Positions 18,976-26,291 of a DNA stretch of 64,000 nt are shown in pieces. Under the pieces are notes generated by a model. It saw only the letters and a program-made list of their open reading frames with translations, was not told the origin of the DNA and made no database searches. A program made the position numbers and the translations under genes. Positions within the stretch are counted from its first letter, which is position 1, and each line of letters opens with the position of its first letter. The stretch is from Acidobacteriota bacterium (GTDB taxonomy: Bacteria; Acidobacteriota; Thermoanaerobaculia; Multivoradales; Multivoraceae): positions 702,775 through 766,774 of the forward strand of contig JAPPFP010000006.1 in the NCBI GenBank assembly GCA_028877275.1, written 5' to 3'.

Positions 18976-20394
18976 ATGAAGCCCCAGTTCGAGCCGCTTT
19001 CGTCACGATCGACCGTTCTCAAGGTGCTTCTCGCGGGCGTTCTGCTGCTGCTCGTAGCGTCGGCGGCGGGCGCCCAGGTATCCGGAGAGGTTACGTACGT
19101 CTTCAATACGTACGCCTTCCTGGTCTGGGGCGCGTTCATCATGTGGATGTGCGCCGGCTTCACGATGCTCGAGGCCGGTTCGGTGCGGACCAAGAACGCC
19201 TCCGTCATCTGCATGAAGAACATCGGGCTGTACTCGATCGCCGGCATCGCCTACTACGTCATCGGCTACAACCTGATGTACGTGGATGTCAGCGGCTGGA
19301 TCGGGTCGATCACGCCGCTGTTCGAAGCGTCGGCTGACGAGATGGCCTTTCTCGGCGGCGACGCGGACAAGGCGGCCGCGGTCATCGGAAGCGGGTACTC
19401 CGAGATGTCGAGCTGGTTCTTCCAGATGACCTTCGTGGCCACGACGGCCTCGATCGTTTCCGGCGCTCTCGCCGAGCGCGTCAAGCTCTGGTCCTTCCTC
19501 ATCTTCACCGCCGTGCTGACCGCGGTCATCTACCCGATCGTCGGCGCATGGACCTGGGGTGGCGGCTGGCTCGCCGAGCTCGGGTTCCAGGACTTCGCCG
19601 GTTCCACGATCGTCCATTCGACCGGGGGGTGGGCGGCTCTCGCCGGCATCATCATGGTCGGCGCCAGGAGCGGCAAGTTCCGTTCCGACGGCAGCGTCAA
19701 GGGGACCCCGCCCTCGAACGTCCCGATCGTCACCCTCGGCGTCTTCATCCTGTGGATGGGCTGGTTCGGCTTCAACGGCGGTTCCCAGCTTGCGCTTGGG
19801 GGTGCGGCCGACGCGACGGCGATGGGAAACCTGCTGATCAACACGAACCTCGGCGCGGCTGCCGGCGTCGTCGCGGCTCTCGTGCTGTCACGGCCGCTGC
19901 TGGGCCGGGTCGACCTTCTGGCCGTGCTCAACGGCGCACTCGGCGGACTGGTCGGCGTGACCGCCGGGCCGGACCTTGTCGGCCACCACTGGGCGCTCCT
20001 GATCGGCGCCATCGGCGGCGTGGTCACCGTCGCCGGCATGAAGCTGCTCGAGCGGATGAAGCTGGACGATGTCGTGGGCGCCGTTCCGGTGCACCTGTTC
20101 GCGGGTATCTGGGGCACCCTCGCCGTTTGCATCGCGGCCGGCGGCAGCTTCGTGCCGCAGGTCATCGGCATCGTCGTGATCGGCGTCTTCGCCTTCGGCG
20201 CTTCCATCCTTCTGTGGTGGGTGCTCGAGAAGACGGTCGGTGTCCGGGTTTCGCCGGAAGTCGAGGAACTCGGTCAGGACATGACCGAACTGGGCATCGA
20301 GTCATACCCCGAGTTCATCCTGATGCCGGACGAGGACGACATGGAGGCCGCCAGGGCGGCGCAGGAGCACGCGAGAGACTCGGCAGGCGAGTAG
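18976..20394 (+). CDS. amt: Ammonium transporter (Amt/MEP/Rh family) with signal peptide
   Basis: A 472-residue inner-membrane ammonium channel. Start ATG 18976 has GGAGGA 5 nt upstream and begins a cleavable-looking signal ending AGAQVSG, after which eleven helices follow. Family motifs are present: FMLEAGSVR-type (FTMLEAGSVRTKN), the ammonium-site DFAGSTIVHSTGGWAALAG and the second pore His region VPVHLFAGIWGTLAV. The C-terminal tail GQDMTELGIESYPEF is the regulatory tail to which PII proteins bind in other Amt proteins. No glnK is adjacent in the window. Confidence 0.95.
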   Translation: MKPQFEPLSSRSTVLKVLLAGVLLLLVASAAGAQVSGEVTYVFNTYAFLVWGAFIMWMCAGFTMLEAGSVRTKNASVICMKNIGLYSIAGIAYYVIGYNLMYVDVSGWIGSITPLFEASADEMAFLGGDADKAAAVIGSGYSEMSSWFFQMTFVATTASIVSGALAERVKLWSFLIFTAVLTAVIYPIVGAWTWGGGWLAELGFQDFAGSTIVHSTGGWAALAGIIMVGARSGKFRSDGSVKGTPPSNVPIVTLGVFILWMGWFGFNGGSQLALGGAADATAMGNLLINTNLGAAAGVVAALVLSRPLLGRVDLLAVLNGALGGLVGVTAGPDLVGHHWALLIGAIGGVVTVAGMKLLERMKLDDVVGAVPVHLFAGIWGTLAVCIAAGGSFVPQVIGIVVIGVFAFGASILLWWVLEKTVGVRVSPEVEELGQDMTELGIESYPEFILMPDEDDMEAARAAQEHARDSAGE

Positions 20395-20404
20395 TCTCCC
20401 GGGC

Positions 20405-21526
20405 GTGACCGGGAGGTCGAGGGACGGTTCACCGGGGAGCCGCGGAACGAAGCATGCCGTGGCCGCGGCGTGCTGCGTCGTGGTATCGATCGCCGGAATC
20501 GGGGCCGGCTGGGCCCAGCGAGCCGGGGACTCGGACGGCGGACAGAACCGGCCTCTCTTCCATGACGCCCACTTCCATCTGACGAACTACGTCCAGCGTG
20601 GCATCACGCTCAGCGAGTTCCTGGAGCTCGCGGCGAACGATGTAGGGCGCACCGCGGTGTTCGGCATCCCGCTGCAGCAGAAGTGGGACTACTTCGAGTC
20701 AGGCGACCGGGCCCCGGACTACTACCTGCACTCGGATTCGGCCCTCTACTACTACTCCTTCGTCGACGCGATCATCGCCGAGGAGTACCAGTTGCTGCCG
20801 GCCGAGGACCAGGCGCGCTTCGACCCGATGATCACGGGCTTCAACCCGACGGACATGTACGCCGCGGATCATGTTCGCCGCGTGCTGGAGCACTATCCCG
20901 GCGTCTTCTCGGGGATCGGGGAGTTCTCGATCCACAAGGAGTTCGTGACCTCGAAGATCCTCGGCCACACGGCCAGCCTCCGGAATCCGGCGCTCGACCG
21001 CGTGCTCGACTTCGCCGCCGAGGTGGGCCTCGTCGTCATCTTCCACAACGACATCGACGTCGTGCTGCCCACGGAGGCGCAGGAGCCCGTTCACCTGGAG
21101 CCCGTGCGGGAGTTCTTCCGGGCCCATCCGGACGCCACGATCATCTGGGCTCATACGGGACTGGGCCGATTCGTGGCGCCGGCCGCGGACCACGTGGAGC
21201 TGCTCGACGCCCTGCTTTCCGACGAGGCGTTCTCCCATGTCCACTGCGACCTGTCCTGGGACGAGGTGGCGAAGTACATCGTGCGCGACGGAACCTCGCT
21301 CGAAGCCTGGGTCGCGCTGCTCGAACGCCACCCCGACCGCTTCCTGTTCGGGACGGACTCCGTTGCGCCGGGCGGCCGGGACGGATACCTCAAGACGTGG
21401 CGGGACTACGCGCCGCTTTGGGACAGGCTCAGTGAAGCGACGCTGCACGCGGTGACGATCGGCAACTACGAGCGCATCTTCGACGAGGCGAACCGCAAGG
21501 TGCGGGCGTGGGAGGCCGGGAAGTAG
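20405..21526 (+). CDS. Exported amidohydrolase-2-like TIM-barrel hydrolase
   Basis: A 373-residue protein with GTG start at 20405, 10 bp after the transporter stop. A basic N-terminus and hydrophobic stretch ending GAGWAQ suggest export. The metal motif HxH (HDAHFHL near residues 52-58) is followed by the IWAHTGLGRF and FLFGTDSVAPGG segments, typical of amidohydrolase_2 barrels, in which a His and a terminal Asp complete the site. Possible reactions include decarboxylation or lactone/amide hydrolysis; the substrate cannot be inferred. Confidence 0.8.
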   Translation: MTGRSRDGSPGSRGTKHAVAAACCVVVSIAGIGAGWAQRAGDSDGGQNRPLFHDAHFHLTNYVQRGITLSEFLELAANDVGRTAVFGIPLQQKWDYFESGDRAPDYYLHSDSALYYYSFVDAIIAEEYQLLPAEDQARFDPMITGFNPTDMYAADHVRRVLEHYPGVFSGIGEFSIHKEFVTSKILGHTASLRNPALDRVLDFAAEVGLVVIFHNDIDVVLPTEAQEPVHLEPVREFFRAHPDATIIWAHTGLGRFVAPAADHVELLDALLSDEAFSHVHCDLSWDEVAKYIVRDGTSLEAWVALLERHPDRFLFGTDSVAPGGRDGYLKTWRDYAPLWDRLSEATLHAVTIGNYERIFDEANRKVRAWEAGK

Positions 21527-21559
21527 ACTGCCCGACGGACTCTCAGGGAGTAAACCAGG

Positions 21560-22792
21560 ATGAGCGCGAATCAGGCCTATGTGCCGCCCTTGCAACTCAC
21601 CAAGGGGCAACCACCGCCGGTAGCCGCGAACGGAGGACTGTCCTACATGTCGCTCGACCGCGACGGCGATGCGGGCACTGCGGCGGCGAGGGAGGCGGCC
21701 TTCCACCAGGTTGCCGAGGGACATGAGAAGGTGTTCGCCGACGTGCTCGACAACGCTCCTCCCGGACCGATCGAGACCAGGTGGGGCCTCGGGTTTCGGC
21801 GCTACGGGGAGTGTCTCGAGTACATTCGGGCGAACGACATCGAAGTCCCGGAAGGCGGCCTGGCTCTGCCGCTGCGCTACTCGGTTCGCGAGGAGCCGTC
21901 GTACTCCATCGTTTCGTCCAACGCGCTCTGGCGGGATCCGGCGCGAAAGGCCGACGCGGAGGCGTTGCGCCGGTATGAACGGGACATCGCGCGGGGATGC
22001 CTCTACTTTCCGCACGTGATGCGCGACGCGCGCCGAATCGAGGAGGTCTACCCGGGTCTCAAGCCGGACAGCGCCGAGTGCATGGACAGGCTCGGCCTCT
22101 CGCTGGCGCACTGCGAGTCCAAGTGCGAGAACTTCTACGACGCGGCGGAGGTGGAGCGCGTGTTCTACCCCGAAATGGAGAAGCTCCTCCTGGAGTTCTT
22201 CCCGGACGCCACGGATGCGTTCGTGTACAACCACGACGTGTTCGACAAGGACTACCAGGGAGACCGGACCGAGGATCAGGACAACAAGAACCCCGGTGTG
22301 AACGCCAACTACGCCAACCTCGTGCACAACGACCTGAACGACAACAGCGGCCGTGTCCGCTGCCGCGAGCTGCTCACCAGGAACCTGCGGAACTTCGGCC
22401 GCGAGCAGCACTACACCGAAGAGGAGGCCGACGCGAAAATGGCGCGGCGCTTCATGTCGATCAATCTGGCCAAACCGATGGAGACCGTGCGCCAGAATCC
22501 CTTCGTGCTCTGCGCCTGGCCTTCCTTCGCCGACCAGCCGTACATCACGAACTACCGCATCTACGACGACCGGGTCGGTGAGACCACGCGTTTCACCTAC
22601 CGCCCGCACCACGAGTGGTACTGGTTTCCCCAGCAGACGTCGACCGAGGTGTCGATGCTCAAGTGCTACGACTCGGTCACCGACGGCTCCGTCTCGCGCT
22701 GGTCCTTCCACACCGCCTGCATCGACCCGACCGCGCCCGACGATGCGCCCTGCCGGAGGAACGTCGTGGTCCGCTCCTTCGTGTTCTTCTGA
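21560..22792 (+). CDS. CmcJ/NvfI-like putative 2-oxoglutarate/Fe(II)-dependent oxygenase
   Basis: A 410-residue cytoplasmic protein. The second half matches the CmcJ/NvfI family: VHNDLNDNSG (the H-x-D iron facial pair), the INLAKPMETVRQNPFVLCAW strand, and the C-terminal FHTACIDPTAPDDAPCRRNVVVRSFVFF-like block (distal His in the first four residues). CmcJ acts with CmcI in cephamycin 7-alpha-methoxylation and NvfI is an endoperoxidase, so this is probably an oxygenase of a small molecule. No biosynthetic cluster surrounds it. A GGGAG ribosome-binding site precedes ATG 21560. It ends 12 bp from the convergent cytochrome/PhoD gene. Confidence 0.78.
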   Translation: MSANQAYVPPLQLTKGQPPPVAANGGLSYMSLDRDGDAGTAAAREAAFHQVAEGHEKVFADVLDNAPPGPIETRWGLGFRRYGECLEYIRANDIEVPEGGLALPLRYSVREEPSYSIVSSNALWRDPARKADAEALRRYERDIARGCLYFPHVMRDARRIEEVYPGLKPDSAECMDRLGLSLAHCESKCENFYDAAEVERVFYPEMEKLLLEFFPDATDAFVYNHDVFDKDYQGDRTEDQDNKNPGVNANYANLVHNDLNDNSGRVRCRELLTRNLRNFGREQHYTEEEADAKMARRFMSINLAKPMETVRQNPFVLCAWPSFADQPYITNYRIYDDRVGETTRFTYRPHHEWYWFPQQTSTEVSMLKCYDSVTDGSVSRWSFHTACIDPTAPDDAPCRRNVVVRSFVFF

Positions 22793-22804
22793 GGAGCGCC
22801 GCCT

Positions 22805-24217
22805 CTACTTCGGCTGCAACTCCGACAACCGCAGGGTCTGGCGCAGCAGCCTCCGGTTCGCCACGCTCCGGACCTCGATCCGGAGTTCGGGGTCGGCGGC
22901 GGTCCAGTCGATCTCCATGTAGCCGAAGCTCGGTTCGCGCGCGGCTGCGCCGATGCGGTGCCGGTTCGGGCCGATCCCGGCCGTGGCGCGCCGGTTCAGC
23001 GGACCGGTCGTGAAGTCCCACAGCGGGTAGGGCGCCTCGGCGTCGAGGCGCGAGACGTCGGCCCAGGGGGTGTGGCCGCTCAACAGCAGGACGCCGGTCG
23101 CACCGGAGTCCCGGATCAGGTCGATCAGGCGCTGGCGTTCGTTCGGCATGTTCGCCCAGCTCTCCCAGCCGGTGAACTCCATGACGAAGGGAATGCTGGT
23201 GACGATCAGCCGCACGTCCGCCGCCTGACGAAGCTGCTGTCCGAGCCAGCGCCACTGTTCCTCGCTCAGCATGCGGGCGCGCTCGTGATCGTTTGGCAGG
23301 TAGGGGCCCATGCCCTGTGTTTCCCGCCTCCGGGCCTCGTCGGGCGATACCCGCCAGAGCGGCCCGCGGCCGTACCGGGTATCCAGCAGGATGACCTGGA
23401 GACGGCGCCCCGGAGGTCCGAATCGCTGCGAAGTGTAGACGCCTTGCTGTTGCCGTCGGGGCGATCCCGACGGTTCGCTCCAGAAGTCCAGGAACACCTG
23501 TTGCGATTCGGCCCGCCTGTCGAAGTCGGCGCCGCCGTCCTCGCGGCCGAAGTCCAGATCGTTCCAGGTAGCCATGAATCGGCTCTGGCGGCGCAGTTCG
23601 GCAAACCCCGGCTTCACCGCCAGCTTGTCGTACTGGAGACGGAGTTCCCGCATGTCTTCCGTGCCCCCGAGGACGTTGTTGCCGAGCATCAACATGAGCT
23701 GGGGGCGCAGCGCGAGCACGGTGTCCCAGATCGGCTGGGCCCGATCCTGGTCGGCGCCGGAACCGAACGCGATGCGGCTCACGACTTCCCGCGTCAACGT
23801 GTCCGCGGCCCGGCGACGCCGGTGGAGAGACCAGACATAGGCGGTCAGCGCGTCGACATCGCTTTCGTCGAGCTCCATGCCGCCCAGGGGCCACATCTCG
23901 TACTTGCCGCCGAAGCGGCGGCCGGCGCCGTGGCGGAACCCGGTTTCGATCGCGGTCCGCACTGCGGCGAGCGATCCGTCGCCGTGAAGCCACTCCTCGT
24001 CCGTCAGGTCCGGTCCCCGGCGGTTCCCCTGGCCTTCCCAGTGGTGACACACCGGGCAGGTGCCGCCACGGTAGATCACCGCGCCCCGTTCGACCGCCGC
24101 CGGGTCGGGGGCGGCCGGAGCCACGGGCCCCGCCACCGAAGCGAGGACGAGCGAAACCAGACCCGGACGAAGAGCTCGCCGCCAGCGGCGGCGAGCCCGG
24201 AAGCGGACGCGCGGCAC
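22805..24217 (-). CDS. Cytochrome c domain fused to a PhoD-like phosphatase domain that has lost its metal-site motifs
   Basis: A 470-residue exported protein. I prefer GTG 24217 over GTG 24235 because TACATT lies 6 nt before it. After a signal peptide, a class I cytochrome c domain (about residues 44-135) has CPVCH and a distal Met in PLGGMEL. Residues about 145-464 follow the PhoD-like metallophosphatase scaffold (FLDFW, SPRR, GVYTS, ILLDTRYGR, GWESW). The expected GSC, GDN, WDDHDxG.NDGG and SGDRH motifs, however, read GSG, GNN, WNDLDFGREDGG and SGHTP. Nearly all metal ligands are therefore replaced while the fold is conserved, which suggests a pseudoenzyme. It is divergent from the carbonic anhydrase gene across 37 bp. 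Confidence 0.85.
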   Translation of the reverse strand: MPRVRFRARRRWRRALRPGLVSLVLASVAGPVAPAAPDPAAVERGAVIYRGGTCPVCHHWEGQGNRRGPDLTDEEWLHGDGSLAAVRTAIETGFRHGAGRRFGGKYEMWPLGGMELDESDVDALTAYVWSLHRRRRAADTLTREVVSRIAFGSGADQDRAQPIWDTVLALRPQLMLMLGNNVLGGTEDMRELRLQYDKLAVKPGFAELRRQSRFMATWNDLDFGREDGGADFDRRAESQQVFLDFWSEPSGSPRRQQQGVYTSQRFGPPGRRLQVILLDTRYGRGPLWRVSPDEARRRETQGMGPYLPNDHERARMLSEEQWRWLGQQLRQAADVRLIVTSIPFVMEFTGWESWANMPNERQRLIDLIRDSGATGVLLLSGHTPWADVSRLDAEAPYPLWDFTTGPLNRRATAGIGPNRHRIGAAAREPSFGYMEIDWTAADPELRIEVRSVANRRLLRQTLRLSELQPK

Positions 24218-24223
24218 GGGCGG

Positions 24224-24229
24224 AATGTA
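24224..24229 (-). promoter_or_regulatory. Putative -10 box (TACATT) for the cytochrome c/PhoD-like gene
   Basis: On the minus strand TACATT ends 6 nt before GTG 24217, with no Shine-Dalgarno. Together with the plus-strand box at 24240 it fills the short divergent interval. Confidence 0.42.
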
Positions 24230-24239
24230 CCGCACGGTG

Positions 24240-24245
24240 TATGGT
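24240..24245 (+). promoter_or_regulatory. Putative -10 box (TATGGT) for the carbonic anhydrase gene
   Basis: TATGGT, preceded directly by GTG, ends 9 nt before ATG 24255 and there is no ribosome-binding sequence between. This supports 24255 over the upstream ATG at 24225 as the start. Confidence 0.42.
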
Positions 24246-24254
24246 TCCGAGCCG

Positions 24255-24944
24255 ATGTGTGAGCATGCCCGCGGAGCGCAGTGGGGCTACGAGCCACACA
24301 ACGGACCCGCCGTCTGGGGGCGTCTCGACCCTGCCTACGAAACGTGTTCGTTGGGGGGAGAACAGTCTCCGATCGACCTGAGTCGCGCCCGGAGCGCACG
24401 GGTCGATGCGGTCGAGTTCGCTTACCGGCCTTCCCGGTCGACGGTCGAGAACACGGGGCATTCGATCCAGGTGAACCCGGAACCCGGCAACGGCATCGTC
24501 GTCGGGGCCGTGCGATTCGAGCTGGAGCAGTTCCACTTCCACCATGACGCCGAGCACACGATCGACGGCGTTCGCCTGCCGCTCGAGCTGCACCTCGTGC
24601 ACCGGAGCGAAGCCGGCTCCCTAGTGGTGGTCGGGGTCCTTTTCCGCGAGGGGCCGGCGAACCGGGCGCTGGCGCCGGTCTGGTCGTGCCTGCCGGCCGC
24701 TGCCGCGGCGCCGCGCGCTGTCCCCGACACGGTCGACCTGCCGGCTCTGGTGCCCGAGGTCCGGTCCTCCTGGCGGTACTCCGGGTCTCTGACCACGCCG
24801 CCGTGTACGGAAGGCGTCGCCTGGATCGTCCTGACGGAACCGCTCACGCTGTCGGCCGGCCAGATCGAGGCCTTCGCGGCGATCTTTCCGAACAACTACC
24901 GGCCGGTGCAGCCGCTAGGGGAGCGCGATCTCGTGCGCGGATGA
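24255..24944 (+). CDS. Alpha-class carbonic anhydrase without signal peptide
   Basis: A 229-residue zinc enzyme for CO2 hydration. It begins MCEHARGAQWGYEPHNGP and carries the alpha-class marks: QSPIDLS near residues 37-43, the zinc histidines in QFHFHHDAEHTIDG and ELHLVHRS, and the TTPPCTEGVAWIVL block. Most bacterial alpha enzymes are secreted and start with a signal peptide. Here neither possible start (24225 or 24255) gives a hydrophobic leader, so the product appears cytoplasmic. I chose 24255 because of the -10-like box 9 nt upstream and because 24225 would overlap the divergent gene. Confidence 0.93.
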   Translation: MCEHARGAQWGYEPHNGPAVWGRLDPAYETCSLGGEQSPIDLSRARSARVDAVEFAYRPSRSTVENTGHSIQVNPEPGNGIVVGAVRFELEQFHFHHDAEHTIDGVRLPLELHLVHRSEAGSLVVVGVLFREGPANRALAPVWSCLPAAAAAPRAVPDTVDLPALVPEVRSSWRYSGSLTTPPCTEGVAWIVLTEPLTLSAGQIEAFAAIFPNNYRPVQPLGERDLVRG

Positions 24945-24965
24945 GGCCTCAGTGGCCTGCGTCCG

Positions 24966-26204
24966 CTAGTTCGCGTCCCGGACGAGCCGCAGCATGGCGT
25001 CGCTCACGGCGCAGGCAAAGCGCGGATCGTTGATGTTCGCGTCGACTTCGGTGACCGGCACGGCGCGCCGCAGGTTCTCCCGCAGGGCGGTGAAGAGCGC
25101 ATTGTCGGCCGCCGGGTCGTGGAACGGTCCGCCGGGCGCGGAGAGCGTCGAGACGCCGCCCAGCGGCAGGTAGACCTCGACCGGTCCGGTGGAGGCGTTC
25201 AGCTTGGCGGCGAGAACCTGGCCGAGCTCCGCCGACTCCTCGCGCGACGTTCGCATCAGGGTCATGTTGTCGCTCTGGCGGTGGAAGGTGCGGCCCTCGA
25301 ACTCTTCCGGAACCGTGTGCCGGGCGAAAAAGCTGACCATGTCGAGGCAGCCGGGCACGACGACCGCGGGCGTACCGCTCCTGGCCGCGGCTTCCAGCCG
25401 CGACGGACCGGCGGTGCGCACGCCGCCGACGAGTTCGTCCGCGCATTCCGTGGTCGTCAGGTCGAGCACGCCGCGGACGAAACCGGCCTCTATCAGACTC
25501 TCCATCGTGCGGCCACCGGCGCCTGTGGCCTGGAAGACGAGGACCTCGAGCCCCTCGGTTTCGAGTTGGCGCCGGCAGGCGTCCACACAGGACGTGGCGC
25601 TTCTGAACGTGGAGGCCGCGATCAGAGGACGGTCGTCTCCGCCCTCGACCTCGACCCGGGCCATGGCGCAGATTGCCGCCGCGGTGCGACTCAGGATCTG
25701 GCGGCTGATCCGGTTGATGCCATCGATGTCGACGATCGACGGCACCATGACGATGTCCTTGACGCCGACGTACCCCGAGGCGTCCCCGCCGGCCATCGTC
25801 GACACCATGACCTTGGGTACGCCCAGGGGCAAGGCGCGCATCGCCGTCGTCGCCATGGCCGTGCCGGCGCGGCCGCCCAGACCGACGATCGCGTCGAAGC
25901 TCTCGTTCCGGTAGCTGCGGCGCACGACCTCCTCGGCGCCCGAGGACATCGCCGCGATGGCCCGCTTGCGGTCGGCCGCCTGGGCCAGTTGCTCGACCTT
26001 CTCGCCGCCCGCGCAGGCGACCTCCCGGCGGCTCACGTCGGGAAACCAGCTTCCGTCGAGCGCGGGCTCGCCGAGCACACCGAGATCGATGACGAACGCC
26101 CGGCAGCCCCAGTCGCGGACGATCCGGTCCACGAGGTAGGAAGCTTCGCCGCCCTTCGTGTCGAGGGTTGCGAGGACGGCGATCGTGCAGGGCGCTTGGG
26201 GCAC
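24966..26204 (-). CDS. UPF0261/Tm-1-like ATP-binding domain protein
   Basis: A 412-residue protein of the UPF0261 family, related to the N-terminal domain of tomato Tm-1. It starts with GTG 26204. Family features: TIAVLATLDTKGGEASYLVD at the N-terminus, the GLGGRAGTAMATTAMRALPLGVPKVMVST segment near residues 110-138, YVGVKDIVM, and VVVPGCLDMVSFF near residue 285. Homologues are often encoded with TIM-barrel aldolase-like proteins; none is adjacent. TAGGAT lies 9 nt upstream of the start. Biochemical role not established. Confidence 0.9.
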   Translation of the reverse strand: MPQAPCTIAVLATLDTKGGEASYLVDRIVRDWGCRAFVIDLGVLGEPALDGSWFPDVSRREVACAGGEKVEQLAQAADRKRAIAAMSSGAEEVVRRSYRNESFDAIVGLGGRAGTAMATTAMRALPLGVPKVMVSTMAGGDASGYVGVKDIVMVPSIVDIDGINRISRQILSRTAAAICAMARVEVEGGDDRPLIAASTFRSATSCVDACRRQLETEGLEVLVFQATGAGGRTMESLIEAGFVRGVLDLTTTECADELVGGVRTAGPSRLEAAARSGTPAVVVPGCLDMVSFFARHTVPEEFEGRTFHRQSDNMTLMRTSREESAELGQVLAAKLNASTGPVEVYLPLGGVSTLSAPGGPFHDPAADNALFTALRENLRRAVPVTEVDANINDPRFACAVSDAMLRLVRDAN

Positions 26205-26213
26205 AGCAGACTG

Positions 26214-26219
26214 ATCCTA
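26214..26219 (-). promoter_or_regulatory. Putative -10 box (TAGGAT) for the UPF0261 gene
   Basis: On the minus strand TAGGAT ends 9 nt before GTG 26204 and no Shine-Dalgarno is present, again suggesting a leaderless or nearly leaderless mRNA. Confidence 0.38.
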
Positions 26220-26255
26220 CGGAGCCGACGCGTCCGAAGACAAGGTCCCGGCGTG

Positions 26256-26261
26256 TAGGAT
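26256..26261 (+). promoter_or_regulatory. Putative -10 box (TAGGAT) for the CxxCH dehydrogenase gene
   Basis: The same hexamer as the divergent box at 26214-26219, preceded by GTG, lies 30 nt before ATG 26292. Here a leader with AAGAGGA is present, so this transcript would be leadered. Confidence 0.35.
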
Positions 26262-26291
26262 CGGCGACCGGCCCGGCCAAGAGGACTCTCC

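Noticed and set aside
20699..22711. Long minus-strand open frame of about 670 codons across the amidohydrolase and oxygenase genes
   Set aside because: It is a high-GC shadow: the composition is Arg/Val/His-rich with no domain, while the plus-strand genes have clear motifs. Similar long antisense frames at 1706-3289, 13319-14797 and 17218-18726 were rejected for the same reason.
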